The position numbers and the translations under genes were made by a program. The notes under the pieces were generated by a model that worked only from the letters and a program-made list of their open reading frames with translations, had not been told where the DNA came from and searched no databases. This document shows positions 17,021 through 26,545 of a stretch of 50,220 nucleotides of DNA, piece by piece (positions within the stretch are counted from its first letter, which is position 1; each line of letters opens with the position of its first letter). This stretch comes from Novosphingobium sp. Chol11 (lineage in GTDB: Bacteria; Pseudomonadota; Alphaproteobacteria; Sphingomonadales; Sphingomonadaceae): the NCBI RefSeq assembly GCF_900218065.1, contig NZ_OBMU01000002.1:1-50220 (forward strand). The letters are read 5' to 3'.

Positions 17021-17890
17021 ATGGATGCGATTTCGATCCGGCTGGCGCGGGAGAGCGCCGACATCGTGCGGCGGTCGGTCGGGCTGGATGGCGCGGTGGT
17101 CGAAATTTGCGCCTACCCCGAAGTGCGGGAAGAGACGGTGCAGATGGTCGAGCCGCAGTCAGTCCTGATGCTTGGGCTGTCACGACTGCTGACCGGGTCG
17201 GAGGGGCGGAAGGCGGGTGATCCGCGCCGTCCGTTCGCGCGCATGGGCGCGCTGGCCCTGCGCCCGGCTGGCGTGCCGATGGAGTTTCATGTGGCGCAAG
17301 GCGCGTTCGACACCATCCGCATCCGCTTTGAGGATGAGCGGATTGCCCCGGCGCTGACGGGAATCAGTTTCGACGATGCGACGCTCAGCGCCTGTTTCGA
17401 CATGCATTCGCCGCCGATCGAGGAAGCGATGCTGCGGCTGGCGGCCGAGGTGGAGAACCCGGGCGACGACAGCGCCGATGTCGGTGAGGCTTTGGTGCGG
17501 CTGATCCTGCTCGACCTGCGGCGGTTCCTGACCCAGGCGGCGGAGCGCGCCGGGCGGCGGCGGGGTGGACTGTCCGCACGGGCGCTGCGCATTGCGCTGG
17601 CGATGATTGACGCGCCTGGTGATGCACCCTCGATCGATGCAATGGCGGAACGGTGTGGGATCAGCCGGGATCATTTCATCCGCTGTTTCCACCACTCGAC
17701 GGGGATTAGTCCCGGCGCGGCGATCCGGCGGCGGCGTATCGATCGGGCCAAGGCGATGCTGACCGAGGATCAGGGGTCGATTGAGGAGATCGCGCGGGCG
17801 TTGGGCTATGCTGGGGCTCCATCCTTTACGGCTGCGTTTCGGCGCGAGACGGGGCGGCCGCCGGGTGCCTGGCGGGCGTTGATGCGATAG
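17021..17890 (+). CDS. AraC-family transcriptional regulator
   Basis: A 289-residue regulator with an N-terminal sensing region of unrecognised type and a C-terminal double helix-turn-helix of the AraC family: MAERCGISRDHFIRCFHHSTG, then IEEIARALGYAGAPSFTAAFRR. It is divergent from the mutase operon with a 126-base gap holding an inverted repeat, so control of that operon is likely but inferred. It is followed two bases later by a second AraC gene of exactly the same length, though the N-terminal halves share little visible identity. Confidence 0.9.
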   Translation: MDAISIRLARESADIVRRSVGLDGAVVEICAYPEVREETVQMVEPQSVLMLGLSRLLTGSEGRKAGDPRRPFARMGALALRPAGVPMEFHVAQGAFDTIRIRFEDERIAPALTGISFDDATLSACFDMHSPPIEEAMLRLAAEVENPGDDSADVGEALVRLILLDLRRFLTQAAERAGRRRGGLSARALRIALAMIDAPGDAPSIDAMAERCGISRDHFIRCFHHSTGISPGAAIRRRRIDRAKAMLTEDQGSIEEIARALGYAGAPSFTAAFRRETGRPPGAWRALMR

Positions 17891-17892
17891 GG

Positions 17893-18762
17893 ATGGCGGC
17901 GAACATGGACGATATCGACTTCACCGCCACGGTCATCGCATCCTGCACTGTGTCGGGCGGGCGGTTCGAGCTGGTGGAATGGCATTGGCCCGACATGGTG
18001 AGCTTCGAGCAGACGCAGCAGCAGCTGATGCTGGAAATGTCGCTGCCCCCGATGGCGGCCGACGCATCGGCCTATTTCCCGGATATCGACCCGGAACGGC
18101 GCTGCTTCATGGGCGCGCTGTTCGTCCGCCATCCGGGCGTCGCGATTGGCGGGCGATCGGAAGGCAGGCAGATCCGCGTGATCCGATGCCTTTTCGACGA
18201 GCAGCATGGGGCGGCGATCATTGGCACGGGCGCGCCTTCGCTGCCATTTCTGCAAGGGCTGCTGAATATTCGGAACGACGCGCTGCGCAGCCTGATGCGG
18301 CTGGCCCATCGTGAATTGATCAATCCGCTCGATCGGTCGAGCGAGGCCATGGAGGCGCTGTTTCAGCTGGTGCGGGTGGAGCTGGGCCGGGTGTTCCATC
18401 AGGCTGCGGGCGCGGCGACGGCCAGCCGCCTCGCGCCCTGGCAGTTCCGCCGTATTCGCGAGCGGATAGAGGCAGGCGCGCCTATGCCTGGCGTCTCTGA
18501 ACTGGCTGCCCTGTGCGGGATCAGCACGCGGCATCTGCATCGGCAGTTCCTGGCGCTGACCGGCAAGACCATTTCAGACTATATCGAAACCTACCGCATC
18601 GAGCAGTCGAAGCTTCTGCTGGCGCGCGGCGATGTGCCGATGAAGCAGGTGGCGGAGCAAGCGGGATTTTCGCACGGCAACAGCTTTGCCCGTGCCTTTC
18701 GCCGGGCGACGGGTTTGTCTCCGCGCGAATATCGGCAGCGGTCGGCGGCTTTGATGGAGTGA
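17893..18762 (+). CDS. AraC-family transcriptional regulator
   Basis: A 289-residue AraC-type regulator. The C-terminal DNA-binding part shows LAALCGISTRHLHRQFLALTG and VAEQAGFSHGNSFARAFRR, ending with the family consensus GLSPREYRQ. The N-terminal ligand region is not recognised. It starts two bases after the stop of the first AraC gene, so both are one transcript. It converges on the P450 gene. Targets could be the mutase operon, the P450 series, or both. Confidence 0.9.
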   Translation: MAANMDDIDFTATVIASCTVSGGRFELVEWHWPDMVSFEQTQQQLMLEMSLPPMAADASAYFPDIDPERRCFMGALFVRHPGVAIGGRSEGRQIRVIRCLFDEQHGAAIIGTGAPSLPFLQGLLNIRNDALRSLMRLAHRELINPLDRSSEAMEALFQLVRVELGRVFHQAAGAATASRLAPWQFRRIRERIEAGAPMPGVSELAALCGISTRHLHRQFLALTGKTISDYIETYRIEQSKLLLARGDVPMKQVAEQAGFSHGNSFARAFRRATGLSPREYRQRSAALME

Positions 18763-18766
18763 GAGC

Positions 18767-18793
18767 GCGGAGGGCTTCTCGCGCAACCTCCGC
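18767..18793. terminator. hairpin between convergent AraC and P450 genes
   Basis: GCGGAGG and CCTCCGC form 7-base arms with a 13-base loop directly after the AraC stop. There is no clear T tract on either side, so it is a weak candidate for a two-way terminator. Confidence 0.35.
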
Positions 18794-18800
18794 ACCCTTC

Positions 18801-20018
18801 TCACCAGCGCAGTTTGAGCGAGGTGAAGCCCATGACCGGGCCGCCGAAGACGGACTCCGCGTCCTGATCGGGGTCCAGTTCAAATTCGGGAATTTGCCGC
18901 AGCCATTCTTGTAGCGAGATCATGATCTCCCGTTTGGCGAGGTGCGACCCGATGCAACGGTGCGGGCCGAGGCCGAAGGTGACGTGATTGTTGACCTTGC
19001 GATCGAGGTCGATCGTCTGCGGGTCGCTGAACGTGCGCGGGTCGCGGTTCGCTACCGTATTGGGCAGGACGACGCGATCATTGCGGCGGAACTGCACGCC
19101 TTTGAACTCACAATCATGGGTGACGCGGCGATAGATGTTGGAGACCGCGTTGATGCGCATAAGCTCCTCGATGGCGAGGAGGAATGCGGATGGATCATCC
19201 AGCCGGTCGCGGAACTTCTGCCGCGCGTCGGCCGATGTCGCGAGGTAGCGCCAGACATAGGTCATGGTGTTCGTGACCGTATCCAGCCCAGCGACGAACA
19301 GCAGGAAGCCGCAGTTGATGATGTCGGTCCAAGGGAAGGGATTGCCATCCGCGTCGCGCGATTGCACCACGGTGGAGGCTATGTCGGTGCCGGGATTGCG
19401 CTCCTTCTCGCGGAACAATTCCTCCAGCACTTCATAGATTTCGAGCAGGTTTGCGGCACGTACGTCCGGGTCGGTGCTGCGGAAGAAGGTGTCGGAGATG
19501 CGCAGGAATTCTGGCAGGCGCTCTTCAGGCAGGCCAAACAGTTCGAGGAACGTGCCGGTCGGGAATTTGGCGGCATAGTCGTGCACGAAGTCGCACCCGC
19601 CGTTCCCGGCGAAACCGGAGATGAGGCGTTCGGCGCGGCTTTGCAAGCCATCGGTCATGCGGCGGACGGCGAGCGGCGTGAACATGGGCGCAAGCAATTT
19701 GCGGAACACGTCATGCTGTGGCGGATCGACGCCATTGGGCTGAAGAACCGGATAGGGTTCGAGCGGGGGAATCTGCGCCTTGTGCGTCGAGAAAATCTCG
19801 TGATTGCGATAGGCTTCGGCGATGTCGGCGTAGCGAAGGAACACCCAATGGCCGCCATTGCGCGGCGTGTAGAAAATGGGCGGCGCACCTTTTTGGATAA
19901 GGCCGTGCCATATCTGCACCGGATCGGACACGTCGGCAGGCATGTCGAAAAAGTCGAAATCCAGGATCAAGTCTTCAGGCACATGGGTTGGCGCGGCGGG
20001 ATAATAGGTGACGGTCAT
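18801..20018 (-). CDS. cytochrome P450
   Basis: A 405-residue soluble bacterial class I P450 that hydroxylates a hydrophobic substrate using O2 and electrons from a ferredoxin. The I-helix AGLDT is at residues 243-247, the ExxR pair at Glu285/Arg288, and the heme loop FGLGPHRCIG puts the thiolate ligand at Cys355. The ATG at 20018 overlaps the ferredoxin stop as ATGA. It is the last gene of the long minus-strand series that includes acyl-CoA enzymes, so a side-chain or terpenoid-like substrate is plausible. The CYP family was not identified. Confidence 0.95.
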   Translation of the reverse strand: MTVTYYPAAPTHVPEDLILDFDFFDMPADVSDPVQIWHGLIQKGAPPIFYTPRNGGHWVFLRYADIAEAYRNHEIFSTHKAQIPPLEPYPVLQPNGVDPPQHDVFRKLLAPMFTPLAVRRMTDGLQSRAERLISGFAGNGGCDFVHDYAAKFPTGTFLELFGLPEERLPEFLRISDTFFRSTDPDVRAANLLEIYEVLEELFREKERNPGTDIASTVVQSRDADGNPFPWTDIINCGFLLFVAGLDTVTNTMTYVWRYLATSADARQKFRDRLDDPSAFLLAIEELMRINAVSNIYRRVTHDCEFKGVQFRRNDRVVLPNTVANRDPRTFSDPQTIDLDRKVNNHVTFGLGPHRCIGSHLAKREIMISLQEWLRQIPEFELDPDQDAESVFGGPVMGFTSLKLRW

Positions 20019-20221
20019 GCCACCGCTCCCTTCGCGATGCGGAGAGCCCCTTCCGGGCAATTGCGCACGGCGAGCCGCACCTTTTCCTCAAGCTCCGGGG
20101 GGAATTCGGGCTGTTCTATGACGACCTTTCCCTCGATCGCGTCGGTGGAAAACACCTCCGGGCACAGGTCTTCGCATCGGGCGTGCCCCTGACATTGGGC
20201 AAGATTGGCAACCACTCTCAT
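20015..20221 (-). CDS. 3Fe-4S-type ferredoxin for P450
   Basis: A 68-residue ferredoxin of the P450-partner type. Cysteines at 10, 16 and 55 give the C-x5-C...CP pattern (CQGHARC and NCPEGAL), with His13 at the place of a fourth ligand, typical of 3Fe-4S or variant clusters. Cys20 (LCPEVF) is next to the cluster loop. It overlaps the P450 start, so the pair is made together. A ferredoxin reductase gene was not found in the window. Confidence 0.93.
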   Translation of the reverse strand: MRVVANLAQCQGHARCEDLCPEVFSTDAIEGKVVIEQPEFPPELEEKVRLAVRNCPEGALRIAKGAVA

Positions 20222-20344
20222 CGGGCCAGACTCTCCTGATCATGTGTTGCCGCCTTTTACCAAAGCGGTGATCGGGGGCCTATTGTCGCGACGGAGCAAA
20301 ATGCGTCATAAGGAGCAGATCAGGACATTGGCGCTGGCTGCCGG

Positions 20345-21178
20345 TCAGAAGATGCCAAACGCTTTTAGTCGGTCGAGCATCTGGGTTTCACCGATTGCGG
20401 TCGGGTTGGTTGGCTCAAATTCGAGCTCTATCATGCCGCGATAGCCATGATCCTCTATCGCCTTCAGGATGGCGGGCCAATCCAGTTCACCCAGGCCGGG
20501 ATCGACGCGATTGGGTATGTCGGCGAACTGGACAAGGCCGGTCTGCTGCGCGCAGGCGGCGAAGGATGAGGGCACATCGTGGCCCATCATTGCGACGTGG
20601 CCGGTGTCGAACAGCAGGCGGACCGACGGCATGGCAACAGCGCGCACCATCTCTACCGCATTCTCCAGCCGATCGAGCAGGAGGCCGGGGATGCGGCTGG
20701 CGGCGATGGGTTCGACGAGTAGGGTCAATCCGCTGCGGACGGCCTGTTCGGCGTAGCGCTTCAGATTTTCCGTCATCGCACGGAGTTGCACGTCACGCGG
20801 GCGCTGATTGTCGAGGCCTGCTACGCAGACGACGCTGCCGCCGTTGAAGCGAGCGGCGATCTCGGCGCTGAGGTCCACGCTGCTGCGCAGATGTTCGAGG
20901 CCTGCTTCATCCTCGGCGCTCCAGACCGGCTGGTTCCAATATTTAAGGTCGCTGAAGCTGGACAGGACAAGACCGCGGCTCGACATCCGATCGGCCATCG
21001 CGACTTGCTCAGCCTCGGGCCGCAGCATCAGGAACAGGTCCTGCACGCCGCGAAAGCCATGATCGGCAAGCGCGTCGATCTGGTCGAGCGGGCTGGTGGA
21101 CCGGGCGAGATGCGCAAGCATCGGTTGGTCGGGCGAACTAAGGCCCAGATGACCGCCGATGGGCCAGCGGGCGGTCAT
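20345..21178 (-). CDS. TIM-barrel isomerase/epimerase-like protein (AP-endonuclease 2 fold)
   Basis: A 277-residue member of the xylose-isomerase-like TIM-barrel superfamily. Likely metal ligands sit in LLVEPI, FDTGHVAMMG, VQFADIPNR and IELEFEP; GLGELDW resembles hydroxypyruvate isomerases. Members isomerise, epimerise or dehydrate hydroxy-keto compounds. The ATG at 21178 overlaps the stop of the hydrolase gene as ATGA. It lies amid acyl-CoA and P450 genes rather than sugar genes, so its substrate is uncertain. Two further proteins of the fold are at 40083-40880 and 47263-48120. The 123-base gap to the ferredoxin gene shows no clear terminator. Confidence 0.85.
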   Translation of the reverse strand: MTARWPIGGHLGLSSPDQPMLAHLARSTSPLDQIDALADHGFRGVQDLFLMLRPEAEQVAMADRMSSRGLVLSSFSDLKYWNQPVWSAEDEAGLEHLRSSVDLSAEIAARFNGGSVVCVAGLDNQRPRDVQLRAMTENLKRYAEQAVRSGLTLLVEPIAASRIPGLLLDRLENAVEMVRAVAMPSVRLLFDTGHVAMMGHDVPSSFAACAQQTGLVQFADIPNRVDPGLGELDWPAILKAIEDHGYRGMIELEFEPTNPTAIGETQMLDRLKAFGIF

Positions 21179-22215
21179 TGCGTCATCGATCGAGCGAAGT
21201 CCAGCAACGCCTTGTTGAAGGCGGCGGGTTGTTCCTGCTGCACGAAATGGCCTGCTTCGGGGATGGCGATGATGTCGCGCAGGCCGGGCACGCGCTTGCG
21301 TAACCGCGCTTCCCAATCGGTGAAGAAGCCGAAGGACGGGTCCTTTTCGCCATAGAGGAACAGGGTAGGCGTTTCGACATCATGGTCAGCCCATTTTTCG
21401 CCAATGCGCCAGTTCACGTCAGCGGTGCGATAGCTGTTGAGGCCCCCGATGAAACGCAGCAGCGGGTCGGCATCGATATATTCGCTGACGAAGCGGTCGA
21501 ACTCTGCTTGGGAAAGCCAGGGCCAGGGGAGCGGAGGGGCGGGGGGCAGGACGTCTAGATAGCCGCTGCCGACTGATGAGACCGTTTTCCAACTCCACAG
21601 GTCGCCCTTTGAGGAAAGGGCGTAGAAGAGGCGGGCGAGGAATTCAGGCGCGCGGTCGGCCAGTTCGCGCTCGGCGGGGCCCACCTCCATGAAATAGTGG
21701 AAGTGGACGAAATGCTCGGCGGCCATGGCGGCGAAGCGTTCGCTGGGGAGCCGGTCGGGGGAGGATGCTTCCGGTCGCGCGGGCTCGTCGGGGGAAAGGC
21801 GCGGCGCGCTGCCGAGCATGGCGCGTCCGGCCATGTCATAATCATAGGGGATGGTGGCGATGAGGCCCGCCACCCGATCCGGCGCGCGAACGGCGAGGTT
21901 CCAGGCATATTGCGCGCCGAAATCCTGGCCGACAATGACCGCCTTGTCCGCTTCATAATGATCGAGCAGGGCGATGAGGTTGGCCTGCATCCGGTCGGCA
22001 TCATAGGCGGCGGGATCGGTGGGACGGTCGCTGCCGCCATAGCCGAGGCTGTCGATGGCGACGGCGCGGAAACCTGCCGCTGCGAGCGGCTCCATCTGGT
22101 GCCGCCATGACCAGGCGAGGCCGGGAAATCCGTGGATCATGAGGACGAGCGGCCCCTCCCCCTGCTCCACAGCGCGGAGCCGGTAGTCGCCTGCGTTGAT
22201 AAGTTTTTCTGTCAT
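21175..22215 (-). CDS. alpha/beta hydrolase, epoxide-hydrolase-like
   Basis: A 346-residue hydrolase with the HGFPG oxyanion motif at residues 28-32, an Asp nucleophile (Asp98 in GQDFGA) and the catalytic His323 (AGHFVQQEQP). An Asp in place of Ser points to an epoxide hydrolase or haloalkane-dehalogenase type rather than an esterase. The start at 22215 overlaps the stop of the kinase gene as ATGA. In the same operon as a P450, an epoxide or a strained ring ether is a reasonable substrate, but this is inferred. Confidence 0.88.
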   Translation of the reverse strand: MTEKLINAGDYRLRAVEQGEGPLVLMIHGFPGLAWSWRHQMEPLAAAGFRAVAIDSLGYGGSDRPTDPAAYDADRMQANLIALLDHYEADKAVIVGQDFGAQYAWNLAVRAPDRVAGLIATIPYDYDMAGRAMLGSAPRLSPDEPARPEASSPDRLPSERFAAMAAEHFVHFHYFMEVGPAERELADRAPEFLARLFYALSSKGDLWSWKTVSSVGSGYLDVLPPAPPLPWPWLSQAEFDRFVSEYIDADPLLRFIGGLNSYRTADVNWRIGEKWADHDVETPTLFLYGEKDPSFGFFTDWEARLRKRVPGLRDIIAIPEAGHFVQQEQPAAFNKALLDFARSMTQ

Positions 22216-23255
22216 AGATGGGCATCCTCTTCCCCGCGGGCGATGCGCCACGCGAGGCCTGCTATTTCTCCGGCACGCGCGCCGTGGATGGCGGCGGCTT
22301 CGCTTGATGCATTGCCGCTGATCGCGCGGTGATAGACGCCTTGGCGGATGGCGGCGTTGCGGAACATGGCGAAGGCAAGGGCGTAGCGCCAATGGCTGGG
22401 GTCGATGGGGCCTGCGCCGCTACGCTGTGCATAGCCTTGCAGATAATCCGCTTCGGACGGGATGCCGAGCGTGGGCAAGTCTGCGTCGGACAGGCCGCGA
22501 TAGCCTTCCTTGGGCACGCGCCAGGCCATGAGATGCTGGGCGAGGTCAGCGAGGGGATGGCCGAGCGTCGAGAGTTCCCAGTCGAGGACCGCGATGACGC
22601 GCGGCTCCGTGGGCGCGAAGATCATATTGTCGTTGCGATAGTCGCCATGGACGATGCGGCTTGCTTCGAGGCCGGGATCGTTGGCGGGGAGCCAGTCGAT
22701 CAGGGACTCCATCGCGTGGATCTGCTGCGTCTGGGTGGCGCGATATTGCCTGGTCCAGCGGGCGACCTGCCGGGCGAAATAGTTGCCGGGCTTGCCATAG
22801 TCTAGGAGGCCAACTTCGGCGGGGTCGATGGCGTGGAGCGCAGCAAGGACGCGGTTCATTTCATCATAGATGGCGGCGCGGTCGGCGGGCGTAAGATCGG
22901 GCAGGCGTGCGTCCCAGAAATTGCGGCCCTGCGCATAGGTCATTATGAAGAAGGGCGTGCCGACGATGCTCGCATCTTCGCACAGGGCGAGCGGGCGGGC
23001 GACGGGGACGGCGCTGTCCTTGAGCGCATCGGTGACGCGATATTCCCGCTCTATCGCATGGGCGGAGGGGAGCAGCACGCCATCGGGCTTGCGGCGCAGG
23101 ACGAAGCGGGGCCGCCCGTCCACCGACAGCAAATAGGTGGGGTTGGACTGGCCGCCCGCGAATTTCTCTGCGCTGATTTCCCCGTCCGCGCCCGGCACAT
23201 GGGCCTGAAGCCATGGGCCGAGGCGGTTGGTGTCGAGCGTGCGGACGTCAGTCAT
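22212..23255 (-). CDS. APH-family phosphotransferase (ACAD10/11- or LvaA-like kinase)
   Basis: A 347-residue aminoglycoside-phosphotransferase-fold kinase. Lys55 (LRRKPDG) fits the ATP lysine, HGDYRNDN at 203-210 is the catalytic loop (Asp205, Asn210) and DWE at 225-227 the metal motif. Its start lies eight bases inside the acyl-CoA dehydrogenase gene. In Pseudomonas LvaA and in the ACAD10/11 fusions, such kinases phosphorylate a 4-hydroxyacyl-CoA so that the partner dehydrogenase can remove phosphate. The same role is inferred here from the pair; antibiotic resistance is unlikely. Confidence 0.88.
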   Translation of the reverse strand: MTDVRTLDTNRLGPWLQAHVPGADGEISAEKFAGGQSNPTYLLSVDGRPRFVLRRKPDGVLLPSAHAIEREYRVTDALKDSAVPVARPLALCEDASIVGTPFFIMTYAQGRNFWDARLPDLTPADRAAIYDEMNRVLAALHAIDPAEVGLLDYGKPGNYFARQVARWTRQYRATQTQQIHAMESLIDWLPANDPGLEASRIVHGDYRNDNMIFAPTEPRVIAVLDWELSTLGHPLADLAQHLMAWRVPKEGYRGLSDADLPTLGIPSEADYLQGYAQRSGAGPIDPSHWRYALAFAMFRNAAIRQGVYHRAISGNASSEAAAIHGARAGEIAGLAWRIARGEEDAHL

Positions 23256-24450
23256 ATTTGGCGAGTTCGAGGCGGCCGAGCTGGTGACGGTGCACCTCGT
23301 CGGGGCCATCGGCGAAGCGGATCTTGCGGGCGTGGGCATAGTAGCTGGCAAGGAAAAAATCCTGGCTGATGCCCGCCGCGCCATGCGCCTGCATCGCCCA
23401 GTCAATAACCTGGCAGGCCATGTTGGGCGCTGCGACCTTGATCATCGCGATGTCCGCCTTCGCCACCTTGTTGCCGACCGTGTCCATGCGGTGCGCGGCA
23501 TGGAGGGTGAGCAGCCGCGCCTGATCGATCATGATGCGGCTGTTGGCGATGCGTTCGATGATGACCCCCTGTTCGGCGAGCGGCTTGCCAAAGGCGACGC
23601 GGCTCTTCACCCGGCGGCACATGGCTTCGAGCGCGCGTTCGGCCATGCCGATCATGCGCATGCAGTGATGGATACGGCCGGGGCCAAGGCGGGCTTGTGC
23701 GATTTCGAAGCCGCGGCCCTCGCCCAGCAGCATGTTGGAGGCAGGCACGCGGACATTTTCGAACAGGATTTCCATGTGGCCGTGCGGCGCGTCGTCATAG
23801 CCGAGCACGGTCATGGGCCGCAGCACGGTGATGCCGGGTGTGTCGCGGGGGACCAGGATCATCGACTGCTGCTTGTGCTTGGGCGCAGTCGGATCGGTCT
23901 TGCCCATGAAGATCATGAGCGCGCAGTCCGCCTCGCCCATGCCCGAAATCCACCATTTGCGGCCGTTGATGACATAGTCATCGCCGTCGCGCACGATTGA
24001 GCTTTCGATATTGGTGGCGTCGGACGAAGCCACCTGCGGCTCCGTCATGGCGAAGGCGGAGCGCATTTCGCCCGCCAGCATGGGTTTCAGCCAGCGTTCC
24101 TTATGCTCGTCCGTGCCGAAGCGTTCGAGCGTTTCCATGTTGCCGGTGTCGGGCGCGGCGCAGTTGAAGACGGCGGGGCACCAGTGAACGCGGCCCATTT
24201 CCTCGCAGAGCGGCGCATATTCGAGGTTAGTGAGCCCCGCGCCATGGGTGCTTTCGGGGAGGAACAGGTTCCAGAGACCCGCGTCCTTCGCCAGCGGCTT
24301 GAGGTCATCGATGAGCGTGACATGCGCCCAGCGGTCGCCGGTAGCGACCTCCTCATAATAGCGCTTCTCATTGGGATAGATGTGCGCGTCCATGAAAGCG
24401 CGCAGGCGGGCGAGCAGGTCGGCGGTCTTCGCATTGGGTTCGTAGCTCAT
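23248..24450 (-). CDS. acyl-CoA dehydrogenase, ACAD10/11-like
   Basis: A 400-residue FAD-dependent acyl-CoA dehydrogenase. Recognisable parts are [15 protein letters not shown] and [16 protein letters not shown] in the FAD and substrate region, and [15 protein letters not shown] at the C-terminus. The ATG at 24450 overlaps the upstream stop as ATGA; a longer frame to 24582 lies inside that gene. Immediate coupling to an APH kinase suggests it acts on a phosphorylated or hydroxylated acyl-CoA. Ordinary alpha,beta-dehydrogenation of a branched or cyclic acyl-CoA is the alternative. Confidence 0.92.
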   Translation of the reverse strand: MSYEPNAKTADLLARLRAFMDAHIYPNEKRYYEEVATGDRWAHVTLIDDLKPLAKDAGLWNLFLPESTHGAGLTNLEYAPLCEEMGRVHWCPAVFNCAAPDTGNMETLERFGTDEHKERWLKPMLAGEMRSAFAMTEPQVASSDATNIESSIVRDGDDYVINGRKWWISGMGEADCALMIFMGKTDPTAPKHKQQSMILVPRDTPGITVLRPMTVLGYDDAPHGHMEILFENVRVPASNMLLGEGRGFEIAQARLGPGRIHHCMRMIGMAERALEAMCRRVKSRVAFGKPLAEQGVIIERIANSRIMIDQARLLTLHAAHRMDTVGNKVAKADIAMIKVAAPNMACQVIDWAMQAHGAAGISQDFFLASYYAHARKIRFADGPDEVHRHQLGRLELAKYD

Positions 24451-26531
24451 GCGTAGAAGCCCCTGCCCTCGCACGCATATTGCTCCAGAAGCGGCGCGGG
24501 CGTCCAATAGGCGTCGCCCTGTTCGGCGCGGAATTTCTCGATGGTGGCCAGCACCTTGTCGAGGCCTATCTGGTCGGCCCAATGCATCGGGCCGCCCGTG
24601 TAGCTGGGCCAGCCGAGGCCATTCACCAGCGCGACGTCGATCTCATGCGGGCGCGGCACGATGCCTTCGCTGAGCAGCTTCGCACCTTCATTCACCATCG
24701 CGTAGAGCAGGCGTTCGCGGATTTCATCCTCGCCGATTTCGCGCAGGGTAAGGCCGTGGCGCTGCGCATGGGCGGCGATCATCTCGTCGGTCAGCGGGTT
24801 GGCGCTGGCTTTGCGGTTTTCGTCATAGCTGTACCAGCCGGAGCCGGTCTTTTGCCCGAGGCGTCCGGCGGCGACCATCTGTTCCGGGAAGTCGGCGCGC
24901 AGTTCGCGTTCCGTCGCGCTGGCGGCGCGGGCCTTGCGGGCGGCGGCCTGCACGTCGAGCCCTGCGAGGTCGCCAAGCGCGAACGGCCCCATGGGGAAGC
25001 CGTACGACAGCAGCACCTTGTCGATCGCGGCGGGCTTTGCGCCCTCCTCCACTAGGAAGAAGCCCTCGCGGGAGCGCTTGGAGAGCATGCGGTTGACGAT
25101 GAAGCCGTCGCATACGCCCGACAGAACGGGCAGCTTGCCGATGCGTTTGCCGATCGCCATGATCGTCGCGACCACTTCGGGATCGGTCTTGGCCGCGCGG
25201 ACATTTTCCAGCAGGCGCATGACATGGGCGGGATTGAAGAAGTGCATGCCGCACACATCTTCAGGCCGCCCGGACGCTTCAGCCAGCGTGTCGATGTTGA
25301 GGAAGCTGGTGTTGGAGGCAAGGATGGTTCCGGCGGGCGTAACCTCGCCGAGCTTGGCGAAGACGGCCTTTTTGATGTCCAGATCTTCGGTCACTGCCTC
25401 GATCACCAATTGCGTCGGCGACAGGTCGCGGGGGTCGTCGCTGGTGGTGATGAGCGCGAGGCGCTTGTCCATCGTCTCCTGCGACATGCTGCCCTTCGCG
25501 ACGGAGGACGACCACATTTTGGTGATGGCCTTCATCGCGGCGTCGATGTTCGGTTGATCAAGGCCGACCGCGATGACGGGGATGCCGACGCTGACGACCG
25601 CCATGACGATGCCGCGTCCCATGACGCCCAGGCCGATGACGCCGACGCGCTCGATGTTGCGGGTCTGGGTATCGGGTGCGAGGCCGGGGATGCGCGCGAC
25701 TTCGCGTTCGGCGGCAAACAGGTGGCGCAGCGCCTTTGACTGCGACCCGTTCATGCATTCGCGAAAGATCGCGAGTTCCTTTTTCACCGCCTCATCGAAG
25801 GGCAGTTCATAGCCGAGGCGCATGGCTTCCAACGCGCGCAGGGGTGCGGTTTGGCCGCGCATCTTCTTGGCGACGGTCTTGCGCGCTTCTTCGAATAGCG
25901 CCGGATCATCGGCGGGCATGGGCAGGGTGGAGGAACTGCGCGGCCCCTTCCCTTCCGCCACCAGCTTTTCCGCGAAGTTGCGTGCTTCGGTCGCAAGGTC
26001 GCCGCCCGTCGCGACGGCGTCGATAAGGTTGGACTTCAGCGCCTCATCCGTGCCGATCTGATTGCCTTCCGTCACCAGCTTGATTGCGGTGGCAAGGCCA
26101 GCAAGGCGCGGCGTGCGCTGCGTGCCGCCGCCGCCGGGCATGAGGCCGAGCTTCACTTCAGGAAAGCCGAATTTCGTGCCCGGCGCGGCGATGCGATAGT
26201 GGCAGGCGAGAGCGACTTCGAGGCCGCCTCCCAGCACCGTGCCATGGACGGCGGCGATGATCGGCTTTGTCGAATGGTCCATCATTTCCATGACCAGCGG
26301 CAGGCCGGGATCAGCCATGGGCTTGCCGAATTCCTTGATGTCGGCGCCAGCGATGAAGGTCTTGCCTTCGCAACGGATGACGAGCGCTTGGAGGGCGGGA
26401 TCGGATTCCAGCTGGCGAATGGCTTCGGAAAGCCCCTGCCGCACGCTGGCGGAGGTGGCGTTGACCGGCGGATTATCGATCACCGCTTCGGCAATCGCGC
26501 CATGGATGTGGAAGCTGACTGTTTCGGACAT
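24447..26531 (-). CDS. enoyl-CoA hydratase / 3-hydroxyacyl-CoA dehydrogenase, FadB/FadJ-like
   Basis: A 694-residue two-domain beta-oxidation enzyme. The crotonase domain (about 1-190) has [10 protein letters not shown] and [17 protein letters not shown] with catalytic Glu105 and Glu125. The NAD domain begins at [12 protein letters not shown] (300-305), with [14 protein letters not shown] as the active-site loop and two C-terminal dehydrogenase segments. It hydrates a 2-enoyl-CoA and oxidises the 3-hydroxy product. Length is normal for a monomeric alpha-type protein; no thiolase is next to it. It lies between the quinone oxidoreductase (14 bases upstream) and the dehydrogenase (ATGA overlap). 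Confidence 0.95.
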   Translation of the reverse strand: MSETVSFHIHGAIAEAVIDNPPVNATSASVRQGLSEAIRQLESDPALQALVIRCEGKTFIAGADIKEFGKPMADPGLPLVMEMMDHSTKPIIAAVHGTVLGGGLEVALACHYRIAAPGTKFGFPEVKLGLMPGGGGTQRTPRLAGLATAIKLVTEGNQIGTDEALKSNLIDAVATGGDLATEARNFAEKLVAEGKGPRSSSTLPMPADDPALFEEARKTVAKKMRGQTAPLRALEAMRLGYELPFDEAVKKELAIFRECMNGSQSKALRHLFAAEREVARIPGLAPDTQTRNIERVGVIGLGVMGRGIVMAVVSVGIPVIAVGLDQPNIDAAMKAITKMWSSSVAKGSMSQETMDKRLALITTSDDPRDLSPTQLVIEAVTEDLDIKKAVFAKLGEVTPAGTILASNTSFLNIDTLAEASGRPEDVCGMHFFNPAHVMRLLENVRAAKTDPEVVATIMAIGKRIGKLPVLSGVCDGFIVNRMLSKRSREGFFLVEEGAKPAAIDKVLLSYGFPMGPFALGDLAGLDVQAAARKARAASATERELRADFPEQMVAAGRLGQKTGSGWYSYDENRKASANPLTDEMIAAHAQRHGLTLREIGEDEIRERLLYAMVNEGAKLLSEGIVPRPHEIDVALVNGLGWPSYTGGPMHWADQIGLDKVLATIEKFRAEQGDAYWTPAPLLEQYACEGRGFYA

Positions 26532-26545
26532 GAGGAATTTCCTGT

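Noticed and set aside
22212..23255. Aminoglycoside resistance gene
   Set aside because: The APH fold is present, but the overlap with an acyl-CoA dehydrogenase gene fits a catabolic kinase better than drug resistance.
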